The notes below the pieces were generated by a model, which saw nothing but the letters and a program-made list of their open reading frames with translations, was not told the DNA's origin and ran no database searches. Shown here one piece after another: positions 1-5,575 of a stretch of DNA of 8,107 nucleotides. The stretch spans positions 1-8,107 of the forward strand of contig JBJEFI010000096.1 of assembly GCA_051873875.1 (NCBI GenBank), given 5' to 3'. Source of the DNA: JBJEFI01 sp051873875. GTDB taxonomy: Bacteria > Bacillota > Bacilli > Bacillales > Bacillaceae_G. The position numbers were made by a program, and so were the translations under genes. Each line of letters opens with the position of its first letter. The first letter of the stretch is position 1.

Positions 1-869
1 TCTACTGTTATCTCATTTATGTCTTTATCTAAAAATTGTTGTACACGCTCATCAGAAATCGCCCACGTTAATGGCGTCATTCGGACTAATGATTCAACAG
101 CTGCTTTATCTAATCTTTTCGTGTAACGCAAAGGAATGCACTGAACAGACTCAAAATGCTTGTTAAAGTGATCTACGGTCTTTTCATTCGAATAGGTTTG
201 TTTATCAGTCTCATCAAAAAAGAATTCTCTTAATTCTTTTAAGTAATCCCCCTTTGGAACAACTTTAATAACACATCCATCTTGTTTCAATAGCCTATTA
301 AATTCCGCATAATTGGATGGTGATAAAATGTTAAGAATCACATCAAATTCATTATCATTAAATGGTGTATTCGCTAAGTCAGCTACCAACCAAATTTTAT
401 TTTCTTCATTCTTTGCAGCTACTAAAATTCCCTCTTTGCAAATATCAATTCCTACCCCTGTTACGGAATGATTTAATTGGGCACTAACTGTATCACATAT
501 CGTAGCTAAATGAGAGCCTTCTCCACAACCTGTATCTATTATCATCAATGAATCATCATTAGAGATAATTCCTTTTTCTTTCTCAATTATTTTTGCAATT
601 GCATCACTAAGTGGTACAAAAAAACCACTTTCCTTCATTAGTTTTCTTCTTGCCTCAAATAACTCTTTACTATAATTACTTTTTATTTGTTGTGTCATAA
701 AGTTAAGGTAGCCTTGTTTTGTAAAATCGAACGTATGGTTATGATTTAAACAAATTAAGCTTTTTAATTCAAAAACTTTCATTGGTGAACTACAAATTGG
801 ACATTTAAAAATGGATTCAACCTTTTCTACATACATTGCACATTGATTTTTTTTCGTCATTTTAGACAA
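1..869 (-). CDS. 23S rRNA (guanine-N1)-methyltransferase, RlmA family; 3' end outside window
   Basis: The protein should transfer a methyl group from SAM to N1 of a guanine in helix 35 of 23S rRNA, near the peptide exit tunnel. In Gram-positives the RlmA(II) subfamily is known to modify G748, and in E. coli RlmA modifies G745. Visible features: a zinc-ribbon-like head with C23-P-x-C26, C40 and H43/H45 followed by TFDFTKQGYLNF, a family signature, then the SAM motif I DTGCGEG at 112-118, and a MTPLTW stretch near the end. About 289 codons are present and no stop is reached, so only a short tail should be missing. I start it at a TTG (869), because GAGGTG at 881-876 sits 6 bases upstream. The first ATG (860) is 15 bases from that site. 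A long leader precedes it (see 927-1083). Which guanine is modified cannot be read from the sequence. Confidence 0.88.
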   Translation of the reverse strand, partial: MSKMTKKNQCAMYVEKVESIFKCPICSSPMKVFELKSLICLNHNHTFDFTKQGYLNFMTQQIKSNYSKELFEARRKLMKESGFFVPLSDAIAKIIEKEKGIISNDDSLMIIDTGCGEGSHLATICDTVSAQLNHSVTGVGIDICKEGILVAAKNEENKIWLVADLANTPFNDNEFDVILNILSPSNYAEFNRLLKQDGCVIKVVPKGDYLKELREFFFDETDKQTYSNEKTVDHFNKHFESVQCIPLRYTKRLDKAAVESLVRMTPLTWAISDERVQQFLDKDINEITV

Positions 870-936
870 ATAAAACACCTCATTCATTTTTTAGATATGT
901 GAAAAATAGAGACAAATAAACCAATCTGCTATTTTC

Positions 937-983
937 AAAAATAGACAGTGGATTTGAGAATTAGTTCACAGCCTTCACTATCT
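937..983 (-). promoter_or_regulatory. candidate attenuator hairpin in the rlmA-like leader
   Basis: Read on the minus strand, AGATAGTG (983-976) can pair with CACTGTCT (950-943), 8 base pairs with one G-U, directly followed by A and five T (942-937), as in an intrinsic terminator. The 5' arm overlaps the last codons and stop of the 9-codon leader ORF. Competing pairings exist. AGTTCAT (997-991) pairs with GTGAACT (969-963). CTGTCTATTTT (948-938) pairs with AAAATAGCAG downstream, with one bulged base. CTATCT (1039-1034) pairs with AGATAG. The loop is long (25 bases) and the stems are AT-rich, so stability is modest. The arrangement, rather than any single stem, suggests attenuation. Confidence 0.33.
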
Positions 984-1007
984 GTAACGAATGAACTGAA
1001 TACCCAA
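978..1007 (-). CDS. putative 9-residue leader peptide MGIQFIRYR
   Basis: AAAGGAGG (1023-1016), close to a perfect Bacillus ribosome binding site, is followed after 8 bases by TTG and an open frame of nine codons ending in TAG (980-978). No longer frame starts at a useful distance: the ATG touching the site is followed at once by TAA. The ORF lies in the leader of the RlmA-like rRNA methyltransferase gene, and its last codons form one arm of a terminator-like hairpin. Leader peptides of this size control erm and similar ribosome-protection genes through drug-dependent stalling. The peptide matches no leader that I recognise. A good ribosome binding site so far upstream of the real gene is otherwise unexplained. 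Confidence 0.38.
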   Translation of the reverse strand: MGIQFIRYR

Positions 1008-1054
1008 GATTACATCCTCCTTTTTGTCTAAAAAGATAGGCCATACCTGAACAC

Positions 1055-1083
1055 ATAATAGCAATTGATTGCCTTAAAAACAA
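1055..1083 (-). promoter_or_regulatory. candidate sigma-A promoter for the rlmA-like gene
   Basis: The minus strand shows TTGTTT (1083-1078), a 17-base spacer and TATTAT (1060-1055), a 3/6 and 5/6 match to the sigma-A boxes. Start of transcription would be near 1048, giving a leader of about 180 bases. The spacer contains a small dyad, GCAAT-CA-ATTGC (1061-1072), that could be a repressor site. A perfect TTGACA also lies upstream at 1115-1110, but it has no good -10 box and sits in the terminator tail of the preceding gene. Confidence 0.45.
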
Positions 1084-1112
1084 GAAAGACTTACATCTTT
1101 AAACAATTTTGT

Positions 1113-1147
1113 CAAAAAGAGAAAACCACCTCACTAATGAGATGGTT
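1113..1147 (-). terminator. Rho-independent terminator after the YiiX-like gene
   Basis: On the minus strand AACCATCTC (1147-1139) pairs with GAGGTGGTT (1132-1124), 9 base pairs with one G-U and a 6-base loop, followed by TTCTCTTTTT. It lies about 95 bases past the stop of the gene ending at 1241, and just before the candidate promoter of the next gene. Confidence 0.75.
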
Positions 1148-1240
1148 ATAACATCATACAATAGGAACTTCGTTGAGTTTTTTGATTTCAAAAGAATTAA
1201 ATCATTAGGTAATCCACTCTCATCCGAAGCATCCCTACTC

Positions 1241-1801
1241 TCAACTGATTTTTTTCACTCCTTTTTTCTTAAACATCTCCTCATAAAATGACTTGACCGT
1301 TCCTTCGTAAAGAATTTCTTCAACCTTTTCAAAATCTCGAGGAATTACACAGCATGTCCTTTTTCCTAAGCAAAAGACTTTCGAATTCGAAAGAATTTCA
1401 TATACAAATTGGGAACAAAAATAGGCATCTGCATCACTATACCCTTTGTTAAATAGTAATGTAACGATTCCTTTTAAGTTATATTTATATCTATGTGATT
1501 CTTCAATAAAGACTTGTAATTCTTTTTTTATTGCTGTATATTCCTCCTCTGTTACAGTTAGCTTAAAGACTTTGATTTTTGCATCTGGATACCATGCTAA
1601 AAATCGTTTTTCAATATGTTCAACAACAAATCCACAATGCCAAAACTTATACTTATGAAAACGTCCAAAAGAATATAGAATCATTTGATTTTCCTCTAAT
1701 CCAATCGATGTATGACTATATGGATATCTTTGAAATCCACGTATCATCTTAGAAAACCACGTTCCTGTATAACTAACTACCACATATACCTCTTTCACCA
1801 A
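1241..1801 (-). CDS. permuted NlpC/P60-like (YiiX/YebB-type) cysteine hydrolase
   Basis: This is a soluble protein of about 186 residues with no signal peptide or membrane segment. It fits the circularly permuted papain-like fold (YiiX/YebB, peptidase C92 type), in which the catalytic His comes first and the Cys last. The sequence has YSHTSIGL with H30 near the N-terminus and YFCSQFVYEIL with C129 in the C-terminal half. A third catalytic residue is not obvious; LYSFGR at 42-47 lies where the family has a strand after the His. Members hydrolyse amide or thioester bonds in peptides, cell-wall fragments or lipids; the substrate here is unknown. The start is uncertain between TTG (1801) and GTG (1798), both served by AAAGGGGAG at 1814-1806. 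The gene begins just after a terminator (1815-1844) and ends before another, so it forms its own unit. Confidence 0.68.
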   Translation of the reverse strand: MVKEVYVVVSYTGTWFSKMIRGFQRYPYSHTSIGLEENQMILYSFGRFHKYKFWHCGFVVEHIEKRFLAWYPDAKIKVFKLTVTEEEYTAIKKELQVFIEESHRYKYNLKGIVTLLFNKGYSDADAYFCSQFVYEILSNSKVFCLGKRTCCVIPRDFEKVEEILYEGTVKSFYEEMFKKKGVKKIS

Positions 1802-1814
1802 TTCTCTCCCCTTT

Positions 1815-1844
1815 AAAAATAGAGCAACAATAATTTGTTGCTCT
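1815..1844 (-). terminator. terminator touching the next gene's ribosome binding site
   Basis: On the minus strand AGAGCAACAA (1844-1835), loop ATTA and TTGTTGCTCT (1830-1821) form a perfect 10-base-pair stem, followed by A and five T (1819-1815). It ends the PadR/DUF4097 unit, about 80 bases after the DUF4097 stop. Only 14 bases separate the T-run from the TTG start at 1801. Any transcript of that gene carrying its ribosome binding site must therefore read through, or begin within, this hairpin. Confidence 0.85.
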
Positions 1845-1925
1845 TCATAAAACTAATGACTGGTATACATTTATGTTTTCTTCCTAAGTTGTAAAAATCG
1901 TATCCAATAGTATTAACTTCTGTTA

Positions 1926-2474
1926 TTAATCTACTAATTGAAGCGAGATATCTCCATCATTCACTTGTACATAAAACTGTTGAGGGACACTTACCGTATT
2001 TTGAACAGACCCTTCATATACTTTGCCATTGGCTCTAGAATTGCCATAGCTTGTTGCTAATGTATAATCTAATTCATTTTTCTTATTCATTAATTTCAAT
2101 TTAACATTTCCGTAATTATTCGTAATGGATGTTGCCCCTCGTAATGTGCCTCCTACAAAAATATCTCAATAGTTATTCGCTAACTTGCTTGTTTTTGTAT
2201 CAATAGTGTCTAACGTTAAATCGCCAGCCTTCATTTCAATTTGTACCATATCCAATTTACTATTGGCAATTTTGACATCTCCGTAACGTGCAATTACTTT
2301 CATATTCGTACCTATTAGCTCATTTATACGAACATCGTAGTTTATTTTTTGATTACTCGATTTCTCCATAACAAACTCAAGTTTATCAGCAGGAATAATT
2401 TCAATATCAGCATTATATGTTTTTATTTCCATATTTTCAAAAGGATTTAAATCGAAGCGCTCTGTTTTTCTTTC
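1926..2474 (-). pseudogene. DUF4097-type adhesin-like protein, 5' truncated and interrupted by a stop
   Basis: The remnant reads RFDLNPFEN..., then repeated short beta-strand turns typical of DUF4097 (ARYGDVKI, KAGDLTLD, ANNY-stop-DIFVGG, TNNYGNVKL), to a TAA at 1928-1926. An in-frame TGA at 2168-2166 sits where the repeat pattern asks for Gly (NYGD), so a single G-to-T change from GGA explains it; the frame continues cleanly for 79 codons afterwards. The 5' end is worse. A stop lies just upstream at 2477-2475, and the N-terminal part with the membrane segment expected for this family is absent. An internal ATG (2432) could make an 88-residue fragment, but no ribosome binding site supports it. 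Together with the DUF1700 remnant it was probably an envelope-sensing membrane pair controlled by the PadR gene upstream. Its function is not known. Confidence 0.75.
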
Positions 2475-2485
2475 TTACCGTTCTA

Positions 2486-2673
2486 CTACTTTAAATCCAC
2501 TGCCAAAATTTGCGAAGCAACAACTGAAGGTTTCCCCAATTTATTCATTACTTCTTGATCATCCCAGTCTCTTCAAAATATTCCTCATAATAAGCTTACG
2601 CATTGATTCTTTCCTCTTTTGGTAGCTTTCTTAATTTCTTTTCCAATTCCTTTAAATAACCTTCTTTAGTCAT
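2486..2673 (-). pseudogene. DUF1700 (HAAS) membrane protein, N-terminal remnant
   Basis: The ATG at 2673 overlaps the PadR stop by 8 bases and has AGGAGGGG 6 bases upstream, a classic coupled start. The reading begins MTKEGYLKELEKKLRKLPKEE, the helical head of DUF1700/HAAS proteins, then meets TAA at codon 26 (2598-2596). Similarity continues as AYYEEYFEETG, shifts frame, and goes on as DDQEVMNKLGKPSVVASQIL before two TAG codons (2488-2483). The membrane segments that normally follow are missing, and DUF4097 sequence begins within about 30 bases. This suggests a deletion that removed the end of this gene and the start of the next. Several separate lesions make sequencing error an unlikely explanation. 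Confidence 0.75.
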
Positions 2674-2986
2674 TCTTTTCCCCTCCTAACATCACATTAT
2701 CAATTTTACGTTTATACTCATTCCACTCTTCAACTAATTCCTCATATTTCTCTTGTCCACTACTTGTAATTGTGTAATAACGACGATTACGACCTTGAAA
2801 CGGTTGATCATATGTTTCTAAATAACCACCTTTTTGTAATCTCCGTAACACAGGATAAAGTGTTGATTCGGAAATATCCATTACTTGTTGCACTTGTTGT
2901 TTCAATGAATATCCATATTGATCTTCTTTTGCCAATATAGCAAGTACACATGCATCTAACAATGCTGCTCCTAATTGAAAGGCCAC
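2666..2986 (-). CDS. PadR-family transcriptional repressor (short subfamily)
   Basis: This is a small winged-helix dimeric DNA-binding protein of 106 residues. Visible are the N-terminal helix (LDACVLAILAKEDQYGYSL), the recognition helix region SESTLYPVLRRLQKGGYLE, the wing GRNRRYYTIT, and a short C-terminal dimerisation helix, as in the s2 PadR subfamily to which LmrR belongs. An ATG exists at 2992, but AGGAGGG (2999-2993) abuts it with no spacing. The GTG at 2986 is 6 bases away and is the better start, giving MAFQLGAALL. The gene overlaps the DUF1700 remnant and should repress its own operon by binding the dyad at 3000-3042. Such operons usually respond to envelope-active compounds or other ligands. 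Here the regulator is intact while its presumed targets are broken. Confidence 0.88.
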   Translation of the reverse strand: MAFQLGAALLDACVLAILAKEDQYGYSLKQQVQQVMDISESTLYPVLRRLQKGGYLETYDQPFQGRNRRYYTITSSGQEKYEELVEEWNEYKRKIDNVMLGGEKND

Positions 2987-2999
2987 TTTCATCCCTCCT

Positions 3000-3042
3000 A
3001 ATACTATTATTTGTTAAATATTATATGACGTATAATAGTATT
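3000..3042 (-). promoter_or_regulatory. PadR operon promoter and inverted-repeat operator
   Basis: AATACTATTAT (3000-3010) and ATAATAGTATT (3032-3042) form a perfect 11-base inverted repeat with a 21-base spacer. On the minus strand a consensus TATAAT (3025-3020) sits in the middle, and one arm abuts the ribosome binding site of the PadR gene. No convincing -35 box is seen 17 bases upstream. A regulator bound to both arms would cover the promoter, which fits PadR autorepression. ATAC/GTAT-rich dyads are common PadR targets. Confidence 0.6.
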
Positions 3043-3114
3043 CGTGAGTAAACATAGAGGAACATTGCCAATAATCCAGTTTTATTTCTCATATCATAAA
3101 AAAACTTCCATACA

Positions 3115-3158
3115 TAAAAAAAGGCTACATTCCCTTTATTTCTTAAAGAATGTAGCCT
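3115..3158 (-). terminator. terminator of the sigma factor operon
   Basis: On the minus strand AGGCTACATTC (3158-3148) pairs with GAATGTAGCCT (3132-3122), an 11-base-pair stem with a 15-base loop, followed by seven T (3121-3115). It lies 12 bases after the stop of the small membrane protein gene and insulates it from the PadR unit. Confidence 0.9.
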
Positions 3159-3170
3159 ATATCTCTTTGC

Positions 3171-3524
3171 TTAATTGTTTTTTAATTGAAGAACAAGTAA
3201 AGCAATGGAAGCAACTAAACTAACAACTAGTAAGCTCATACATACTGCAAAATTTACTGTTTGTATAAATAATAAAAAGGCAAGAGCAATTCCAACTACT
3301 GCTAGTAAGCCAATAACAAAGTTCTTTGGATTGTTTTGTTTAATAGCTACCATTAGTTGAACAGATGCTATATTCGGAATAAGCACAATTAATAAAGCAA
3401 TAATCCCATCTAATGAAAGCAAAGATTCACTGGTAAAAAGAGAAAACAATGCTACCGGAATAGCTGTAATATTAATAGCGATTAATGCGATTGTCCATAG
3501 TACGTATTGAATTGTTTTGTTCAT
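3171..3524 (-). CDS. small four-helix membrane protein, third gene of the ECF sigma operon
   Basis: The protein has 117 residues and is almost entirely hydrophobic, with about four membrane segments (roughly residues 7-30, 38-60, 70-88 and 91-113), short charged loops and a KNN tail. No catalytic motif is visible and I do not recognise the family from sequence. It starts 13 bases after the anti-sigma stop, with GAGGAG 8 bases before ATG, and is followed by a strong terminator, so it belongs to the operon. In B. subtilis the same position after sigM and yhdL is held by yhdK, a small membrane protein that helps YhdL keep SigM inactive. A similar helper role is a guess from position. An immunity or transport role is not excluded. 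Confidence 0.7.
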   Translation of the reverse strand: MNKTIQYVLWTIALIAINITAIPVALFSLFTSESLLSLDGIIALLIVLIPNIASVQLMVAIKQNNPKNFVIGLLAVVGIALAFLLFIQTVNFAVCMSLLVVSLVASIALLVLQLKNN

Positions 3525-3537
3525 AGTTCATTCTCCT

Positions 3538-4290
3538 CTATTGTGAAATTTTTGCACCAATTGATGCCTCTTTTATAAATGAAAGTTGTTCTAATTTCTT
3601 TAAATTCTCACCTTTACCAGTTACAACTGCTCCAATTATTTTCACATTGGTTGGTACTAGTTGATCATTCTTGGAAATCATATCGTTGATTGCTTGTAAG
3701 TCTTCCTTATTGGCACTTTTATATTTAATAGCAAACTGCAANNNNNNNNNNNNNNNNNNNNNNNNNNNNNNNNNNNNNNNNNNNNNNNNNNNNNNNNNNN
3801 NNNNNNNNNNNNNNNNNNNNNNNNNNNNNNNNNNNNNNNNNGAATAGTGCTTATATGTTACTTTTGGATGTTTGAAGGATACTAATTTTTGACCATTATA
3901 TCGATACTTGTCCACTCCTTTATCAATGAAAATGTCTTGTTCATTTTGCTTATTGTAAATTGTTTTTAATGGAACAGGAATTCCATTTACTAATTTATAA
4001 ACAGGTGCTTCTGCCTTTGAACCAATTAGTTTTACTTGTTCATGCCAAGGACCTACAAAAGTATTTGCACCATAGATGTCATAATAAGATTGTTCCCTCA
4101 CTATTTCTTTCGTTAATAAATACGGTGTAAGCTGTAATTTAATAATGGTAAGTAATACAATCGTACAAACTGTTATTATTATATTTGTTAGAATCATTCG
4201 CTTTAAACTATTTCTTTTTGCTTTTTTAATTAACTGTTGAGATTCATTCATATCAAATAAATCATCAATATCATGTTCATTGTAACCCAT
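3538..4290 (-). CDS. membrane-bound anti-sigma factor (YhdL-like), interrupted by assembly gap
   Basis: This protein should hold the ECF sigma factor encoded just upstream at the membrane until an envelope signal releases it. Residues 1-31 are cytosolic, acidic then basic, and would bind sigma. Residues 32-50 form one membrane helix, and the rest is extracytoplasmic. The C-terminus, with IIGAVVTGKGENLKKLEQLSFIKEASIG, looks like the end of a Sigma_reg_C domain as in YhdL. Start: ATG at 4290 overlaps the sigma gene by 14 bases and has GGAG 8 bases upstream. More upstream ATG codons lie deep inside the sigma gene. The 100 N fall in the extracytoplasmic domain. Without them about 217 residues are visible against roughly 350 for YhdL, so the real gap is probably longer than 100 bases. 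Confidence 0.8.
   Translation of the reverse strand: MGYNEHDIDDLFDMNESQQLIKKAKRNSLKRMILTNIIITVCTIVLLTIIKLQLTPYLLTKEIVREQSYYDIYGANTFVGPWHEQVKLIGSKAEAPVYKLVNGIPVPLKTIYNKQNEQDIFIDKGVDKYRYNGQKLVSFKHPKVTYKHYXXXXXXXXXXXXXXXXXXXXXXXXXXXXXXXXXXLQFAIKYKSANKEDLQAINDMISKNDQLVPTNVKIIGAVVTGKGENLKKLEQLSFIKEASIGAKISQ
3742..3841. other. assembly gap of 100 N
   Basis: Exactly 100 unknown bases, the usual placeholder for a gap of unknown length. It splits the extracytoplasmic domain of the anti-sigma factor. The open frame on both sides belongs to the same protein, judged from the family-like C-terminus, but the apparent frame continuity through the N has no meaning. Confidence 0.95.
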
Positions 4291-4786
4291 ATAACTCACT
4301 CCATTTCTTTTTAAATTCATTTCTAGCACGATAAAGATTCGTTTTTACCGTTTCTGGTTTCGTATCTAACATCGTTGCAATTTGCTCATAGGATAAGTCC
4401 ATTTCATATTTTAATAAAAGTAAGTTAGCATAGCTTGGTTTTAACGAATCAATGGCGGATCTAATTTCCTTTGCCCGCTCCTTTTGAATCATTACCAGTT
4501 CTCCATCTTCATGAGAGAGAAACTTCTCAAAAAAGGAATCTTCTACTTGAATATGGGTATGTTTTTTATTCCTTTTACAAAGATTAAAATAATCGTTAAC
4601 AGCTACTTTAAAAAGCCATGCGGTTGGATTTTCCATATTAGCATAAACGTCATATGTAATAGCTTTGTAAAAGGTGCTTTGTGTAATATCTTCAGCGTCT
4701 TGGACACTAGCACCCATTTTGATTAAATAGTTGCGAATCCATTTGTATTTTTTTATATATAATTGTTCTAGTGTGTCTGTTTTCAT
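4277..4786 (-). CDS. ECF-type RNA polymerase sigma factor (SigM-like)
   Basis: The protein has 169 residues, the usual length of ECF sigma factors, with only regions 2 and 4. Region 2 covers about 8-75, with DAEDITQSTFYKAI (30-43) for core binding and NPTAWLFKVAVNDYFN (53-68) for -10 recognition. Region 4 covers about 105-160, with the helix-turn-helix LSYEQIATMLDTKPETVKTNLYRAR (131-155) for the -35 box. The overlapping next gene encodes a membrane anti-sigma factor, so activity should be released by an envelope signal. The gene order matches B. subtilis sigM-yhdL-yhdK, although a paralogue is possible. The ribosome binding site GGTGATC lies 5 bases before ATG and matches the extended 16S tail. 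A candidate autoregulated promoter lies at 4832-4880. Confidence 0.92.
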   Translation of the reverse strand: MKTDTLEQLYIKKYKWIRNYLIKMGASVQDAEDITQSTFYKAITYDVYANMENPTAWLFKVAVNDYFNLCKRNKKHTHIQVEDSFFEKFLSHEDGELVMIQKERAKEIRSAIDSLKPSYANLLLLKYEMDLSYEQIATMLDTKPETVKTNLYRARNEFKKKWSELYGLQ

Positions 4787-4831
4787 TAGGTGATCACCCT
4801 TTTAATTTGCCCTTTCACTTATATAACAACT

Positions 4832-4880
4832 GAACTTCAAAAAAGTATACAAGGTAACATAAAAATTTTTAAAATTTTTT
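4832..4880 (-). promoter_or_regulatory. candidate ECF promoter with A/T-tract upstream element
   Basis: On the minus strand TGTTACC (4859-4853), a 17-base spacer with TATAC and a T-run, and GTTC (4835-4832) resemble an ECF promoter of the TGAAAC/CGTC type. Directly upstream of the -35 element lie four alternating A and T tracts (4880-4861), typical of a bent UP element. The start would be about 40 bases ahead of the sigma ATG. Most ECF operons are autoregulated, which supports the reading, but the -10 match is weak. Confidence 0.38.
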
Positions 4881-4928
4881 CGTCGCAAATTAATCCTCCT
4901 ATCTTCACTAGATAAGGGGAGATTATCA

Positions 4929-5459
4929 TTACTTTGTTCGAAGCTTACAATAATGATTCAACGTAATAAATGTACCTGTTAATTCGTCGAATTCATCATG
5001 TGTATCTTCTAATGTAAATTGAAGCTTCTGTAATACTCGAATTGAATTTATATTTTCAGGTTCTACTTTTGCTATTACTTTACTAAAATGTAGTTCTTCA
5101 AAAGCATAGGTAAGTAAACAAATAATTGCTTCAGGTCCATACCTATTCCCCCAAAAAGCTTTATCAAGCTCATAGCCTATTTCTCCACTTGCTTGTTCAA
5201 AGTCTAAACTATTAAAACCGCACGTACCAATTATTGTATCTGATTGTGCTTCTATTATAGCGTAGCGTATTCCTTTATTTTCATCAGCAAGTCCATTAAG
5301 AAACTGTATCATTCCTTTTACTTGTTCTTCATCAGTAAAGGGAGTAATATTCATAAATTTAGTCACTTCAGGATGAGACCATATTTCCAATAATCGAGCT
5401 GAATCTGCTTCTGTAAGCTTTCGTAAAAATAATCTTTCTGTCTGAAATTGTTGTTTCAT
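4929..5459 (-). CDS. GNAT N-acetyltransferase, RimJ/RimL type
   Basis: The protein is predicted to move an acetyl group from acetyl-CoA to an amino group; the substrate is unknown. The 176 residues match Acetyltransf_3: TERLFLRKLTEAD (7-19) at the start, IIGTCGFNSLD (76-86) and GEIGYELDKAFWGNRYGPEA (92-111). The pyrophosphate loop is WGNRYGPEA rather than the usual G-Q-G-Y-A-x-E-A. The tail motif is ENINSIRVLQKLQF, where most relatives have Gly before the final Phe; here it is Gln147. I start it at ATG 5459. A TTG at 5477 lies within the ribosome binding site GGAGGT (5475-5470), so it cannot be the start. TTG 5462, adding one residue, is possible. The gene stands alone; TATAAT at 5539-5534 is a possible -10 box without a good -35. 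Confidence 0.87.
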   Translation of the reverse strand: MKQQFQTERLFLRKLTEADSARLLEIWSHPEVTKFMNITPFTDEEQVKGMIQFLNGLADENKGIRYAIIEAQSDTIIGTCGFNSLDFEQASGEIGYELDKAFWGNRYGPEAIICLLTYAFEELHFSKVIAKVEPENINSIRVLQKLQFTLEDTHDEFDELTGTFITLNHYCKLRTK

Positions 5460-5575
5460 CAATAGCTTTACCTCCAAGTTTTAAATTCGGTTAAAGTATC
5501 GATATTTGCGCAATATTATTTAATTGTTATTCCATTATAACGTATAAATGGTAAAAAATAGATACTAGTATACAT

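Noticed and set aside
864..920. 11-base direct repeat AGACAAATAAA (864-874 and 910-920) around the start of the rlmA-like gene
   Set aside because: Short and AT-rich; two copies can occur by chance in such sequence, and nothing else suggests an element.
1109..1291. Plus-strand open frame of 60 codons
   Set aside because: It has no ribosome binding site, runs through the terminator of the opposite gene and overlaps that gene's end; composition is AT-rich shadow.
2166..2168. Selenocysteine or recoding at the in-frame TGA of the DUF4097 remnant
   Set aside because: The position matches Gly in the repeat pattern, one base change explains it, and the upstream part is already broken by other lesions.
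4484..4726. Plus-strand open frame antisense to the sigma factor gene
   Set aside because: The minus-strand sigma factor has clear family motifs over the whole stretch; the plus frame has none. The same holds for the plus frames at 1446-1658 and 6662-6862.
4789..4798. Perfect palindrome GGTGATCACC just before the sigma factor start
   Set aside because: GGTGATC is the ribosome binding site matching the extended 16S rRNA tail, and the following ACC completes the palindrome, probably by chance.
4892..4924. Imperfect hairpin after the acetyltransferase gene, as its terminator
   Set aside because: Stem of AATCTCC/GGAGGATT and TATC/GATA needs several bulges and is followed by only three T. Position fits, but the signal is too weak to list.
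5562..5571. Palindrome ATACTAGTAT as a PadR-type operator
   Set aside because: It resembles half of the PadR dyad but lies between a terminator and the acetyltransferase leader without a second arm; too short to support.
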